Positions 23,425 to 33,336 of a stretch of 64,000 nucleotides of DNA are shown piece by piece; position 1 is the stretch's first letter, and every line of letters starts with the position of its first letter. The notes beneath the pieces were generated by a model that saw only the letters and a program-made list of their open reading frames with translations, made no database searches and was not told the DNA's origin. The stretch lies in NCBI GenBank assembly GCA_025024175.1, contig QCXZ01000064.1, forward strand, positions 17,236,001-17,300,000, in the 5' to 3' direction. This DNA is from Rhyzopertha dominica. Its lineage: Eukaryota; Arthropoda; Insecta; Coleoptera; Bostrichidae. Made by a program: the position numbers and the translations under genes.

Positions 23425-24110
23425 ATTAAAATAACGGTGCTTGGTACATGCCAGTGCCAAAAATCCCAGGCGCCACACATCAAAGTTAACTATTTTTCTG
23501 ACGACCAGCAACCAATAATTACAACCCAAATATATTATATAATTATATACCATAAAAACTCATTATCGCCAGAATGAGATAACAATGTGTATTAAGGTTA
23601 AGTGGTTAACAGGCCAATACAATTATGTTATTAAAAACTATTGCCAGCTCTGACCAGGAATCAAACTGGCGACCTTTTGATTGCCAGTCAAGTGTGTTAA
23701 CCACTGCACCACCAAAATCCTATTCAGATTCGTGGTCAAAGCGTTATACATACATCATCTATTCCGGGTTAAAGCGGCATATTCAGATCAAAGTTAACTA
23801 CATGTAATGCTGCTGAACGCTATCTAGCACATTTGCAGCTGAATCGCTCGTCGCTCGGTATTATCGAGCTTCACCAGCAGGTGATTACAACCCAGATAAT
23901 ATATATAATCAAAAACTTAACTATACCGCCTGAATGAGATTACAATGAGGCCAATATAATTATTGTATTGAAAAAGCATTGCTAGCACTGACCTTTTGAT
24001 TGCTATTCAAATAATTATGCTAACCACTGCCCTACGAAATCCCTATTCCTATTCGAGGTTAGATCGAGATATATAGATCAAAGTTAACTACAATAACGCT
24101 GCTCAATGCC
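23425..24110. repeat. two diverged direct copies of a SINE-bearing unit
   Basis: ATTACAACCC followed by an AT stretch and GAATGAGATNACAATG occurs at about 23518-23590 and again at about 23884-23947, offset by about 366 bp. Each is followed by GGCCAATA and a CCTTTTGATTGC block. ATCAAAGTTAACTA occurs at about 23479, 23785 and 24078, marking unit edges. The second copy has lost part of the tRNA-like region. Confidence 0.8.
23641..23720 (-). repeat. tRNA-derived SINE head
   Basis: On the minus strand the segment begins GGATTTTGGTGGTGCAGTGG. It contains an A-box-like TGGTGCAGTGGTTAAC (23696-23711), an anticodon-arm-like CTTGACTGGCAATCAAA and a B-box-like AGTTTGATTCC (23657-23667). The spacing is right for a tRNA-like pol III promoter. 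It is too diverged to be a functional tRNA gene. A second copy at about 23988-24045 keeps the A box (GGGCAGTGGTTAGC) but has lost the B box. Confidence 0.7.
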
Positions 24111-24203
24111 ATTCGACGCCTTGCCAACCGTCAGTAGCGGTAACGTCAAGTGAGTCTATTGGGAGTTAAGGTATATCGCAATAACGAAAAGCCAGTCTGC
24201 AAA

Positions 24204-24860
24204 CATGGACGTGCAATTACAACAGCTAATGCAGCTCATGCAATAGATGATAAAGCCTAGAAATAAAAACTAAACTTGCAGCAACTAAAGGAAGAAATGA
24301 GAATAGCCCAAGAAACCAATAATGAAATAATAACTGCAGTACAACAGCAGCTAAAAGGAAAAATAGATGAAATTAAAGAGAAAGTCGGTCATGTCAAAGG
24401 AAGAGTCGATCAGATCGGAGTGCTTTGAGGCAGCCTGTAAAATAAACAACTAGGATGATGTTGAGAAAGCTTCGGCTTTGCTGAAGGTCCTGCGTGGACC
24501 AAGACTGGATTTACCACAAGCTAACTGCAGCGTTGGAATTGCACTTCGGATAACAGGACAGTTGTTTCATGTGCAGCTAAGGACCTGAAAGCAAAAAGTA
24601 GGCGAGCCTGCATGACTTCGAAGAAGAGGTCAGAAGGCTAATGCAGATGGCATTTTCAACAGCCCAGCCTGAGTTCTTGGAAGAAATGGCAATGCGAAAA
24701 TTCATTGATGACGTCAGAGACGACATTGTAAGGAACGCCCTGCCGCTGGGCACCTACAACGAGGGAGGGCCTTGGAAACCCTATAGAAATTGAGGCAGCA
24801 TACAAGGCATCAGCTGCCATCTGGGGTCAGTGCAATGTACATGTCGAGGAGCGCGATCCA
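24204..24860 (+). pseudogene. Ty3/gypsy-type gag, decayed
   Basis: The plus strand starts MDVQLQQLMQLMQ at 24206. It continues through a Lys/Glu/Gln-rich coiled-coil-like stretch (LKEEMRIAQETNNEIITAVQ, KGKIDEIKEKV) and, after frameshifts, reads LHDFEEEVRRLMQMAF and MRKFIDDVRDDIVRNALPLG. The latter corresponds to the region after the gag core in gypsy elements (LxxFxxxVRRLVxxAY, then FIDAIxD). No LTR, zinc knuckle or pol was found next to it. The SINE-bearing repeat just upstream may or may not be related. Confidence 0.65.
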
Positions 24861-27303
24861 TTGAAACAGTTATATCTTTTTATAACGTGTCTATTTAATT
24901 TAGGATTTCTGTACCGTTGTAGAATGTGATTTACTTTTATTTTCAACGCCTATACGTGGTCTATACCTACTAGCCTAGTCTTGCTGATTTTATCGTACAG
25001 GTTTGGTCTTGAAGTTTAGCTTGGTTGTGTTTGTTTTATATGATGTCTAGTGCTAATCATGCGCATGCTTCAAACCTAATTTTCACTGAAGTTTAGAATT
25101 TGCCATCAAAATAGAAACCCAATTAGTCGAACAATTAAAATTAGGCCAATAATACTAGTCATTTCTCTCTCTTCTTTCCGCTCAGGCTTGGCGTTGCCTT
25201 TATAGTTAACGCTGCCATTACAATACACTTGTTCATTTGGGGTTCTGATAAACGACCTTTATTAGTAAACTAATCGTGGCTTCTGATCTTGTACTTTTTT
25301 GGGATTGAGTTATTCGATCACCAAAATAAAGCGATTCTGCAATGAAACAAAATACAAGCTAAATAAAAACGTTTCGAAACCAATTAACTGCCTTATATAA
25401 ATATGTATAAAATGGCAGACTTGGGCTAGTTAAAAATAGCGATGTTAGAAAAGGATTTTAAGTATTAGTTCACCTCAAGTGAATCAGCTTAGGTTCGAAT
25501 AACAAACCTTTAAATCCCAATACGAAAAATTTACGATTTTCATCTAGTGGCAAATTGTATCAGTGCATAGGTTTACCTCAAGAGAATCTAAATGTATCAG
25601 ACCTCAAATTCTTCCAAACCTTTGTAATACAGACATATTGAATTTTAATTTATGACGCTTAATTCATTTTTGTCCTCGGTTTTCCGCCAAAACAAATAAA
25701 TAGGTTCTCAACAGGCTCCTCTCTCTACTATTCATAAACTGTTGATTGATTTATCAGCATGTTTTGAGTAAAATGAATATTGTTGAAATACATCAGCGAT
25801 CACATCTCAGGTATATTGTCCGGAGTAAATAGAGCCTGTGTGAAGTATAACTATAACATTTTCACTTGGTGCTCGCTGTGCACACAATGTTCCTTGGGGA
25901 TCATATCAGAAGCGCACTGCGTCTGTGTAGGTAATTCGAAACGAGTACAAATTAAAATACTTTGCAGTCCGCTTAATCCTTCCGGAATGAAATACGGTTA
26001 CATTCAATGAATTTTAAATTTAGCATACTTGAACGAAGTTGAGGCAGACAAGTCTTAGCCAAACCTTACCCCGAACAACATTCGTTAACGAACATCAATA
26101 TATACAATTATGCAAATGAATGCAAAGCCGACGTTTTCGCGAACCGCCTCCAGGATTTGAATTCATTAATGGAACTATAGGAAGACAGATAAGAAACTCC
26201 GGTATTCCGGTTCTTCAAATTACGGTCATAAAATCGGGAAATGGCAGCGGGTAGACGCATGCATAAAAGAAATACCGTTTTCTGGTATTCGTTTGCATAC
26301 GGATTGTACAACTGCGGGTTGTGGGCGTAAGGTACACCCTTGTTACTGGAATAAATGAGTGTTCTATACACAATACATTTACATCCTTACCAAATAAACG
26401 ATCGTTAAGAAGCAATTTAACTTTATCTGATCCAGTTCTATATATTTAATCTCACAAAAAAATCATAATACGCAGCCCTCCTTTATGTGCTCGTCAATCA
26501 ATAATCTAAATTTTTGCAGTATTCATAAAATGATAATACTTATCTTTTGATGGCTCCAATATTAGAATGGAGAATCAATTTTGTGTTATTAAAGGGAACG
26601 CATTTACTTACTTTTAAAAGAGAACAAATACATCATTTATTTCCCCAACGCTGCAAAGTAGCAATCACACTAAGCCTGCGCAATCTATAAACACCTAATG
26701 TTGCTGATGTGAAATCTTTTCTATTATGATGGAAGTTGGGTCTTCTTTGACTTCAGCGTTAGATACTTATTACCAAAAGCATGCGACGGTTCCTTATAGC
26801 TCACGGGTAAAGTACTGCGAAACTCAATCCTCTAAAAACGAGCTTCATGCAGGTTTGTTTCATTTTTTCATGGTAGCCAATGTTAAACTTAATTAATGCC
26901 TATGATTTCCCAAATATTTTGACAATTTCATGATTTGATATGATATCACAAATAATATTTTGTCTTACGCCGCACTTTGGGGTAATTTTAAATTTATATT
27001 AATAATGCTTTAATTTACATTTGCCAGTACCATATAACGTTCTATTTACATTTATTTTATGAAAATGTACCAGCGAAATGAGCCAAAATTTACCTTCTCA
27101 AAAAACTAAGGCTTATCAAATTCAACTGATCCAATAGAATATTAAATTAAAATACCTGAAACAAAAATTACTTAAAAACTAAAGAAGCAATCTGATTTGA
27201 GTCATTTTAAACCACCTTTTAATTAAATTTAAAAAATGCAATTTTGGAACTGTTGCCTATATATTTGCCTTATTGTGCTGAACTGATGAACTAAGCGATT
27301 TTA
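24861..27303. other. no gene recognised
   Basis: AT-rich throughout. Overlapping minus-strand ORFs at 26108-26415 show no family resemblance. Confidence 0.4.
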
Positions 27304-27561
27304 TCAAAACTCTACAGTTTCATATTCGTTATTAATATTTTTGCGTGCTTGTACATACAATGAACCGATTCTCAGATTCGGCTGTTGTTCACGTTTAACC
27401 TTAACATCCGGTATGAGTGACATAGTAACCATTGGATGCAGCCTGCTTACGTGAACGGTATGACTTACATGTGAGAGCTTAAACAGAGCAGAGCCGGCGT
27501 GAGGGCGTGGCAAAGGAGGCATCTGCCACGGGCGCAAACAATCTAATGCAAATCGCACCAA
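27304..27561 (-). pseudogene. possible gypsy integrase C-terminal fragment
   Basis: An 85-codon minus-strand ORF contains FKLSHVSHTVHVSRLHPMV. An HVSRLxP motif is typical of the chromodomain-like C-terminus of gypsy integrases (VHVSRLKPY). Nothing else of an integrase is visible around it, so the call rests on one short motif. Confidence 0.3.
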
Positions 27562-27594
27562 AAAGAGATTTGTGTAGTTTTACAAGCATCTATT

Positions 27595-27990
27595 ATGTAT
27601 GGAAAACAAAACAAGTGTTGTTTTGTACGTGGTTATAAAAGTACTTCAGTCAGTACAGCTAACAAAATTTTTGTAGCTGTTCCTCGAGATTATCAACGTA
27701 TGACAGAGTTGTTTAAGGCCCCCAGACGTGATATGCTGAAATCGCAGTTTGTTTTTCTGTTGCGAAGATCATCTTAATTCCTACTGTAAGTTTTATTATT
27801 CTTTTTGTAGTTATAAGTGTTTACCATTCAGTTTCCATTTTGTTATAGCTTGAAGAGGATAGGAAAAATTATATGCGTTTTAAGTTGATAGAGAGAAATG
27901 TTATAATAAAGAACGACGTTGTTCCCCATATATTCGACTCTTAGCCAGACCGGAAACGAACGGCAAGAGCCCCGAAAATAAATGGCAATT
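27595..27990 (+). pseudogene. THAP-domain protein pseudogene with a possible intron
   Basis: From the ATG at 27595 the reading gives NKCCFVRGYKSTS, KIFVAVPRDYQ and ELFKAPRRD. After a one-base frameshift it gives SLFFCCEDHLNS, which completes the C2CH layout of a THAP domain (CxxxxC then CxxH) with the conserved Pro and the CCEDHF block. The second zinc-binding Cys is Tyr here (GY for GC). A GTAAGT donor at 27785-27790 and a TTTTGTTATAG acceptor ending at 27850 bound a 66-nt intron-like gap. After it the sequence reads LEEDRKNYMRFKL and DVVPHIFDS, then a stop and PDRKR. The frameshift, the lost Cys and the stop make it inactive. Confidence 0.75.
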
Positions 27991-29858
27991 TATATTTATT
28001 CTGACCTCTAAAATAAATGTCAAATTTAGGGTACATTTTTGATTCTTATATTTTTATGTTTACAAATAGTATGTTTCCAACAACCCACTGTAATCAAATT
28101 ATCAATGCTACGTTAATTTGATAACAAGTTCACTTATGCCGTTGCTTTTACGTTCCTCATCTCCGCCGCGTTGAATCGCAAAATCTGATTTTTTTTTATT
28201 AAAAATAATGATTTGCTTGACTACAACACTACAACCTCTATATTTTGGAGCCACATATAGGATGGGTTTTACAATTTTGGGTGACAAATAGTTAACGCTA
28301 CCAAAAATTACTCCATTACGGAATTAATTATATCTATTTCAAAGTAAATAACGTTTTGAGAGTAATTGTCTTTTTCATCGTTTTTTCAATCATTTTATTC
28401 GGAATCGTGAAAAAACCGCTAAAACGAAACATACATAACCAATCTATCAAGAAAATTATCAGAAAATTATTTTTTTAAGGGCGCATTTCAAAACTTCGCC
28501 ACGGACGCTAGAATCCTAGTTTCGGCTCTGAAACCGAGTAGCAGAAAGGAAAAACATGAGTGTAATATTTATAGATAACTGCAGACAGATTATTTAGAAC
28601 TTAGCCATGATAACTAATATACGCCCATCTCTAGTTTGGTGTTGGAAGTTTATACGATAAAGTAAAATATTTACTAGAAGGGCCGATGGAACTAAAACAG
28701 CTATATTATTTTGACTTTTAAAGTGTTTACATAGTGATGGTTTTAAAATTTAACCACACTATTGAAAGTACTCGTCTTTAATTTTCAAGTGTAACAAGCT
28801 ACACATGCACGGTGTCATCTATCGAAGTACTGCCGCTGGCTATACCACGACATAAATTAAGAAGCATTTATGTCTAAATGTTGAAGGCTTGTCTAAGCAT
28901 ATTAGCTATTAAAGGAGCATAAAACTTAATAAGCAATGGCGTTGCACGCTAAACTGTACGCATTGTAAACGCCGTCAACCTTAATTTGTTTTGCGCGGTG
29001 AATTTACATTTAATGTTCGATCATTTATCAAAGCCCTCCATCTTGTAGCCTAACAAATTCTTGAAAATACTCGAAACAAACGAATGAATAATAAATTGAA
29101 ACCCGCTTTGATAAATGGTACAAACCCAATTGTGTCGCTTGTTGCGTGGCGGGCTGTTATCGCCTTAGATTTACAGAGCCGTGGCAATAAAGGTGGGGTT
29201 CCATTGTTTGGTATTAGAATTGCAAACGCCCGGGGACGTTCCAAAGATGCAGTTAGGATTCCGGAATTCAGCCGGCGCCGAGGAAATATCGACGCCTCTC
29301 AAATTGGCTTTCCTGCCAGGGCAATTCCAGTTCACACGATGTTACTGATTATCTTCTTGTGGCTAGTGTAATAGTTTGCATGAGGTGGAGCTATTAATAT
29401 TGATTTCTGAGGAGAACACCCAGCTCGGCGAGCTGCCCTAAACAAGAGGAAGTGATGACGCAGCCGGTCTGCCGCCAAACTCGGTAATCTCGGACCTTGC
29501 GGAATGTCACACAGTGATCCTTGTAATCTTGTCCTCCAGGAATTACTTGTAGAGCATACGGCACCCGTACTTATAATTTTGAGAGTGGGCTTGGTTAGTG
29601 TATTTATCAACAGGATCTGCAATGCTCCATTACTATTGAGTACTGTTACACACCTTGAAAACTTCTGCAAATGCACTTTTAACTTTCTATGAAATGGAGC
29701 ATGAAAAATTTTATAAGCTCAACATACTTTTTTGTGCGTATATCTTCTTGACATTAAAAGTAGGGAACTACGGGAATCTGTGACAATCAATCGTAATATG
29801 TTATCCAAGGACAATGAACCCGATATTATCGTTAATATAGCAGAAAAATGTCACTTCC
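27991..29858. other. no gene recognised; possible conserved non-coding block
   Basis: AT-rich to about 28860. The part at 28900-29350 is less AT-rich and even in composition, with overlapping short ORFs on both strands (29050-29244 minus, 29084-29371 plus) that match nothing known. Confidence 0.35.
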
Positions 29859-30088
29859 ACGTATTTCACTTTTCTTGGTAAATTCTGCCAACGAACATCT
29901 ACCACTTCCATGGGTTCCCCATTGTCACCCGTTGTAGCCAAAATATCCATGGGAGCCTTTAAATAGATAGCTCTCAGATCCCTAACCTAAGACCTGGCTT
30001 CGTTATGTCGTCGACACCTTCATTGTATGGCCTCATGGATCTGACACCCTGACAACCTTCTTAAATTACCCTAATGAAACAATTCTCT

Positions 30089-30146
<58 letters not shown>

Positions 30147-30310
30147 GTCCCTGTTGCTGGTTTACTGAATGGTTGTATGGGCCACTCTGTTATTGTAAAC
30201 CCACCAACATAGATCGGTACTTAATGCGTTCTCACCACTAACCACCGTGGGATATAATATGCCTTTAATCGTCGTCTTTATTCCAAATCAAAACCAACTC
30301 TCGAACCCCT
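29859..30310 (+). pseudogene. Penelope-like element reverse transcriptase fragment
   Basis: In plus-strand frames the sequence reads TYFTFLGKFCQRTSTTSMG, then SPLSPVVAKISMG (the family's TDGVAMGSPLSPVVANIFM block). Next come WLRYVVDTFIVWPHGSDTL (RT catalytic YVDD, here YVVD at 30004-30015), then GCMGHSVIVNPPT and, frame-shifted, DRYLMRSHH (the LGHxVYRKPTHTDRYL block). The catalytic Asp change and frameshifts make it dead. It is interrupted by a (CT)n expansion. Its GIY-YIG nuclease part lies at 31273 beyond a LINE insertion. Confidence 0.85.
30092..30141. repeat. (CT)n microsatellite
   Basis: About 25 uninterrupted CT units. It sits within the remains of the Penelope RT, between the FLNYPNETI and GCMGHSVIV blocks. 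Confidence 0.97.
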
Positions 30311-30350
30311 GACTTTAGTTTTAGTTAGTTAGTTTTAGTAAGTTTAGTAA

Positions 30351-31234
30351 GCATGTAAACAATCTTATTAGTAAGGCATTCTGCAATCTTAGAATTATCT
30401 ATAATATCCGCCACCTACTAAATTTACAGCAAAAAGTATATCTGTGTGATGTTATGGTCCTTTCTTTGTTTAACTTTGCTGATAGTGTCTATGGGCCTTG
30501 CTTGGATTATGCCGATTGCAGGAGGATTCAAGTCGTACAAAATTCTTGTTTACACTTGATTTTTGGGCTAACGAGAGTACACCATGTTTATCACAAACTC
30601 AAGTTAATACCCTGGTTGGATATGAAATCTCGTAGAAAGCTGCATTCTGCGTGTTTGTTTCATAAAGTGATCTTATATAAATCTCCCGCTTATTTACATG
30701 AAAAAATTACATTTAGGACAGATGTACACAGTATCAATATACGCAGAAAAGATATTCTCTTGATTCCAATTCATAAGCACAGCTTTTTTCGTCGTTCGTT
30801 TTCTTATTGTGTGTCCAATATATATAATTCTGTCCCTATAGATTTAAAATTTAAAAGTTTACATTCTTTTAAGCGTGAATACAGGAAGTTTTTGTTTTCC
30901 AGCACATAATATTACTGTTTTTTTTGTGAATGTTAGTTAACAATATTTTTTTTCTCTGAAATTCGGCCAGATTTAATTTGCCTTCTAAATAAAAATAAAT
31001 TTTGTGTTATTTTTTTTTGTTTTACCCATATTTATAAGCTAATAAGGCTTTTATTTTGTTTGTTTTTTTTCGCTCTCGATTAAGTGGAAGAACAGCTGCC
31101 ATTTTCGTTTAAGTGGCCGCTGAACTTCGCCGTTTCGCAAGTGTTAGCACCACTGCAATTGTATATTTATGCTTAAAATTATTAATATTTATGCTTAAAA
31201 TTATTAATATTGTAAATGCTTGCGAATAAAGACG

Positions 31235-31235
<1 letters not shown>
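30351..31235 (+). mobile_element. 5'-truncated LINE (jockey-like), C-terminal ORF2 and 3' UTR
   Basis: An uninterrupted frame from 30351 to the stop at 30907-30909 reads AFCNLRIIYNIRHLL, VQNSCLHLIFGLTR, LHSACLFHKVILYKSPAYL and FFRRSFSYCVSNIYNSVP. This is the thumb/C-terminal region of jockey/CR1-type LINE ORF2 proteins. The reverse transcriptase and endonuclease are absent through 5' truncation. The 3' UTR contains a 22-bp tandem pair (TTTATGCTTAAAATTATTAA) at about 31166-31210 and ends GAATAAAGACGC followed by an ATT tail. It was inserted into the Penelope-like element around it. Confidence 0.85.

Positions 31236-31272
<37 letters not shown>
31236..31272 (+). repeat. (ATT)n tail of LINE
   Basis: About 12 ATT units directly after AATAAAGACGC. 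The same arrangement, AATAAAGCCC then (TAT)n, ends the minus-strand LINE at 32902. Confidence 0.95.
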
Positions 31273-31273
<1 letters not shown>

Positions 31274-31440
31274 GGATCAACTACCACAAATACATCTGTC
31301 TTCGAAAAACGAAACAAACTCTCTCTCAAACTAAAAGTAAGAATTGACAGCATTTCGAGCTCATGCGAAGCTGTTTACTCTGGTGAAACAGTCAGATCCA
31401 TTAAAATCCGCCTTACAGAATACAAATGCTAGATCAGAGG
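31273..31440 (+). pseudogene. Penelope-like GIY-YIG endonuclease fragment
   Basis: Reads SSSCEAVYSGETVRSIKIRL and then TEYKC-stop. This matches the Penelope nuclease core (CxxVYIGETGRSLxxRIxEHK). The Ile of the YIG-like motif is Ser (YSG) and the frame ends soon after. With the RT at 29859 it forms one Penelope-like copy in the right order, split by the LINE at 30351-31272. Confidence 0.75.
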
Positions 31441-31694
31441 AATAAAAAACCATTGAAATTTGCAAACACATGAACAACGTGAACCTCAAAGGTGGCTATC
31501 ACCTCACCAGTACTTGTAATCCAGTCACATCCCTAACAGTCTCGTTATCCCAACGCCCAAGCTTTATATATTTTGCTGTATTCATTTTTTTGTGTAAACT
31601 GGTAGTACTGACATACCATATTCTGTATTCAGACTTGATGGTTTGACAACGCGATTCTACCAGTGTAGTAGTTGTATAGTATAATCATAATTAT

Positions 31695-32890
31695 AGAGGG
31701 TGTTTCGACGAAAATGAGCCATCCTGAGTAATTCTTATGGGACACATGTCCAAGTACAATTCTGCGACATGTCGATTTTATTTCGAAAGGGGGCATCTTG
31801 TGATGTAATTAGATTTTTTATTATAAAAAAATGATAGCATACCAGCAACCTCTATGCAATACAAACTGAAATAGTTAATCGGTCTTCATTTTTTTGCCTT
31901 CCTCATTTTTTGCACCTTTTAAATTCAACTATTTTTCTGAACCCAAAATGATATTTACCCTCCAGAGACGTGTAGAAATTGTAAGTTTATTTTATAAAAA
32001 GAATAACGACTGTGCTAGAGCTGCTGATTACAAATACCTCTTTTAGAACGGGAGTCCGTTTAGAATCAAAACCATAAACCCACCCGAATTGTTGCTGTTG
32101 CTGTATAAGCAATCTGTTCAAAAGACAATGCAAGTGTCTCCAGCCAGCATGTCATCATTCTCGACAAACAAAAGTTTCATGCTTTCTAAATTAACTTGAC
32201 GTATGAATTAAATGAAGACGATTTTGGGGTAGACGACTGGAATTATATGAAAACTTAACGGAACGTGTTAACAGTAACCGACATTTCCTTTGCAATATAT
32301 GGTTCTGAATCGAGACTACATTTTTGTTAAATGATCGTGTTAGTCGGTATAACTGCAAATAATCGAAATATGTTAATCCTCACTTGATCGAAACGTACTC
32401 AGAAACAAACAAAACGCGTGATGTGGAAGCTGGAATACTAGGTGATCACATCGTAAGTCTTCTCTTCCTTGAGGAAAATCTCAGGGGCCAGTTTTATATA
32501 TCGATGCTAGACACTGATCTATTCCAATATCGTTAACATGCATGAGATCATAAAACAAGATGCTTTATATTTCGTGATGACATCTTCCAAGGCCATTTGA
32601 TTGGACGGAGATTACCTACTGAATGGCCGCGTGACACTTAAAAAAAGAGTTTCGAAACGCAACTAGCATAGTTTGGGGAATTGAGAATTATGTTAAAGAA
32701 TTGTTTTTGAGTGTTTGCAGTTTATTCCAGATTATCTCCAGAAATGTTGGTAAAGTATGTGAACTGCATATGTGAGCAATTTTGAAAATCTGTTGAACTG
32801 TTGAACGTAATTTCTCTAACTTTCATAAAAACTAAAATTGCCGAAAGAAATTATCGTTTTATTTCTTACGCGTTTTCAAAAAGCTCTTTG
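31695..32890 (+). pseudogene. DUF4817-type transposase pseudogene
   Basis: After a leader starting GAGGGTGTTTCGACG, an ATG at 31948 gives MIFTLQRRVEIVSLFY and NNDCARAA, the usual N-terminus of this insect IS630/Tc1/mariner-type transposase family. Further blocks in order through frameshifts are ELNEDDF near 32208, GILGDHIV near 32437, LFLEENLRGQFYISMLD near 32465, QDA near 32556 (second catalytic Asp block) and IGRRLPTEWPRD near 32600. The third catalytic block (SPDLTPLDFFLWG) is gone. A 3' terminal repeat could not be fixed with confidence. Confidence 0.8.
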
Positions 32891-33336
32891 AATGATCTTC
32901 AATAATAATAATAATAGGGCTTTATTGAATAACCATATACACAGGCGAAATCTAGCATAACTATTCTACTAATCAGAAATGTGTATACTTAAAGGTAAGA
33001 TAACAAAAAAGAATCTATAAATCATAAATGTAAAAACTATTGCAGTTCAACAAGTATATTCTTGATAGCTTTACGGAAGCTGCTGACATTGAAAAGCAGT
33101 AAGTCCTTACAGATGTGGTTATGTAATGTTACAGCGTTATACGTAAAGACCTGAAAAATAATGACGTACAATATTTAAGCATATCCACTGACGAGGAGGT
33201 GAAACGCAACCCAAGCTGATAAACACTACTTCGAAATTTCAATTTTTCTTTTAGATACGACGGAGAATCGGTAAGCAGTACTCCGTGTGCCAGGGAAAGG
33301 AACTGTAATTGGTAGACATTAGACATTTTCAGCCAC

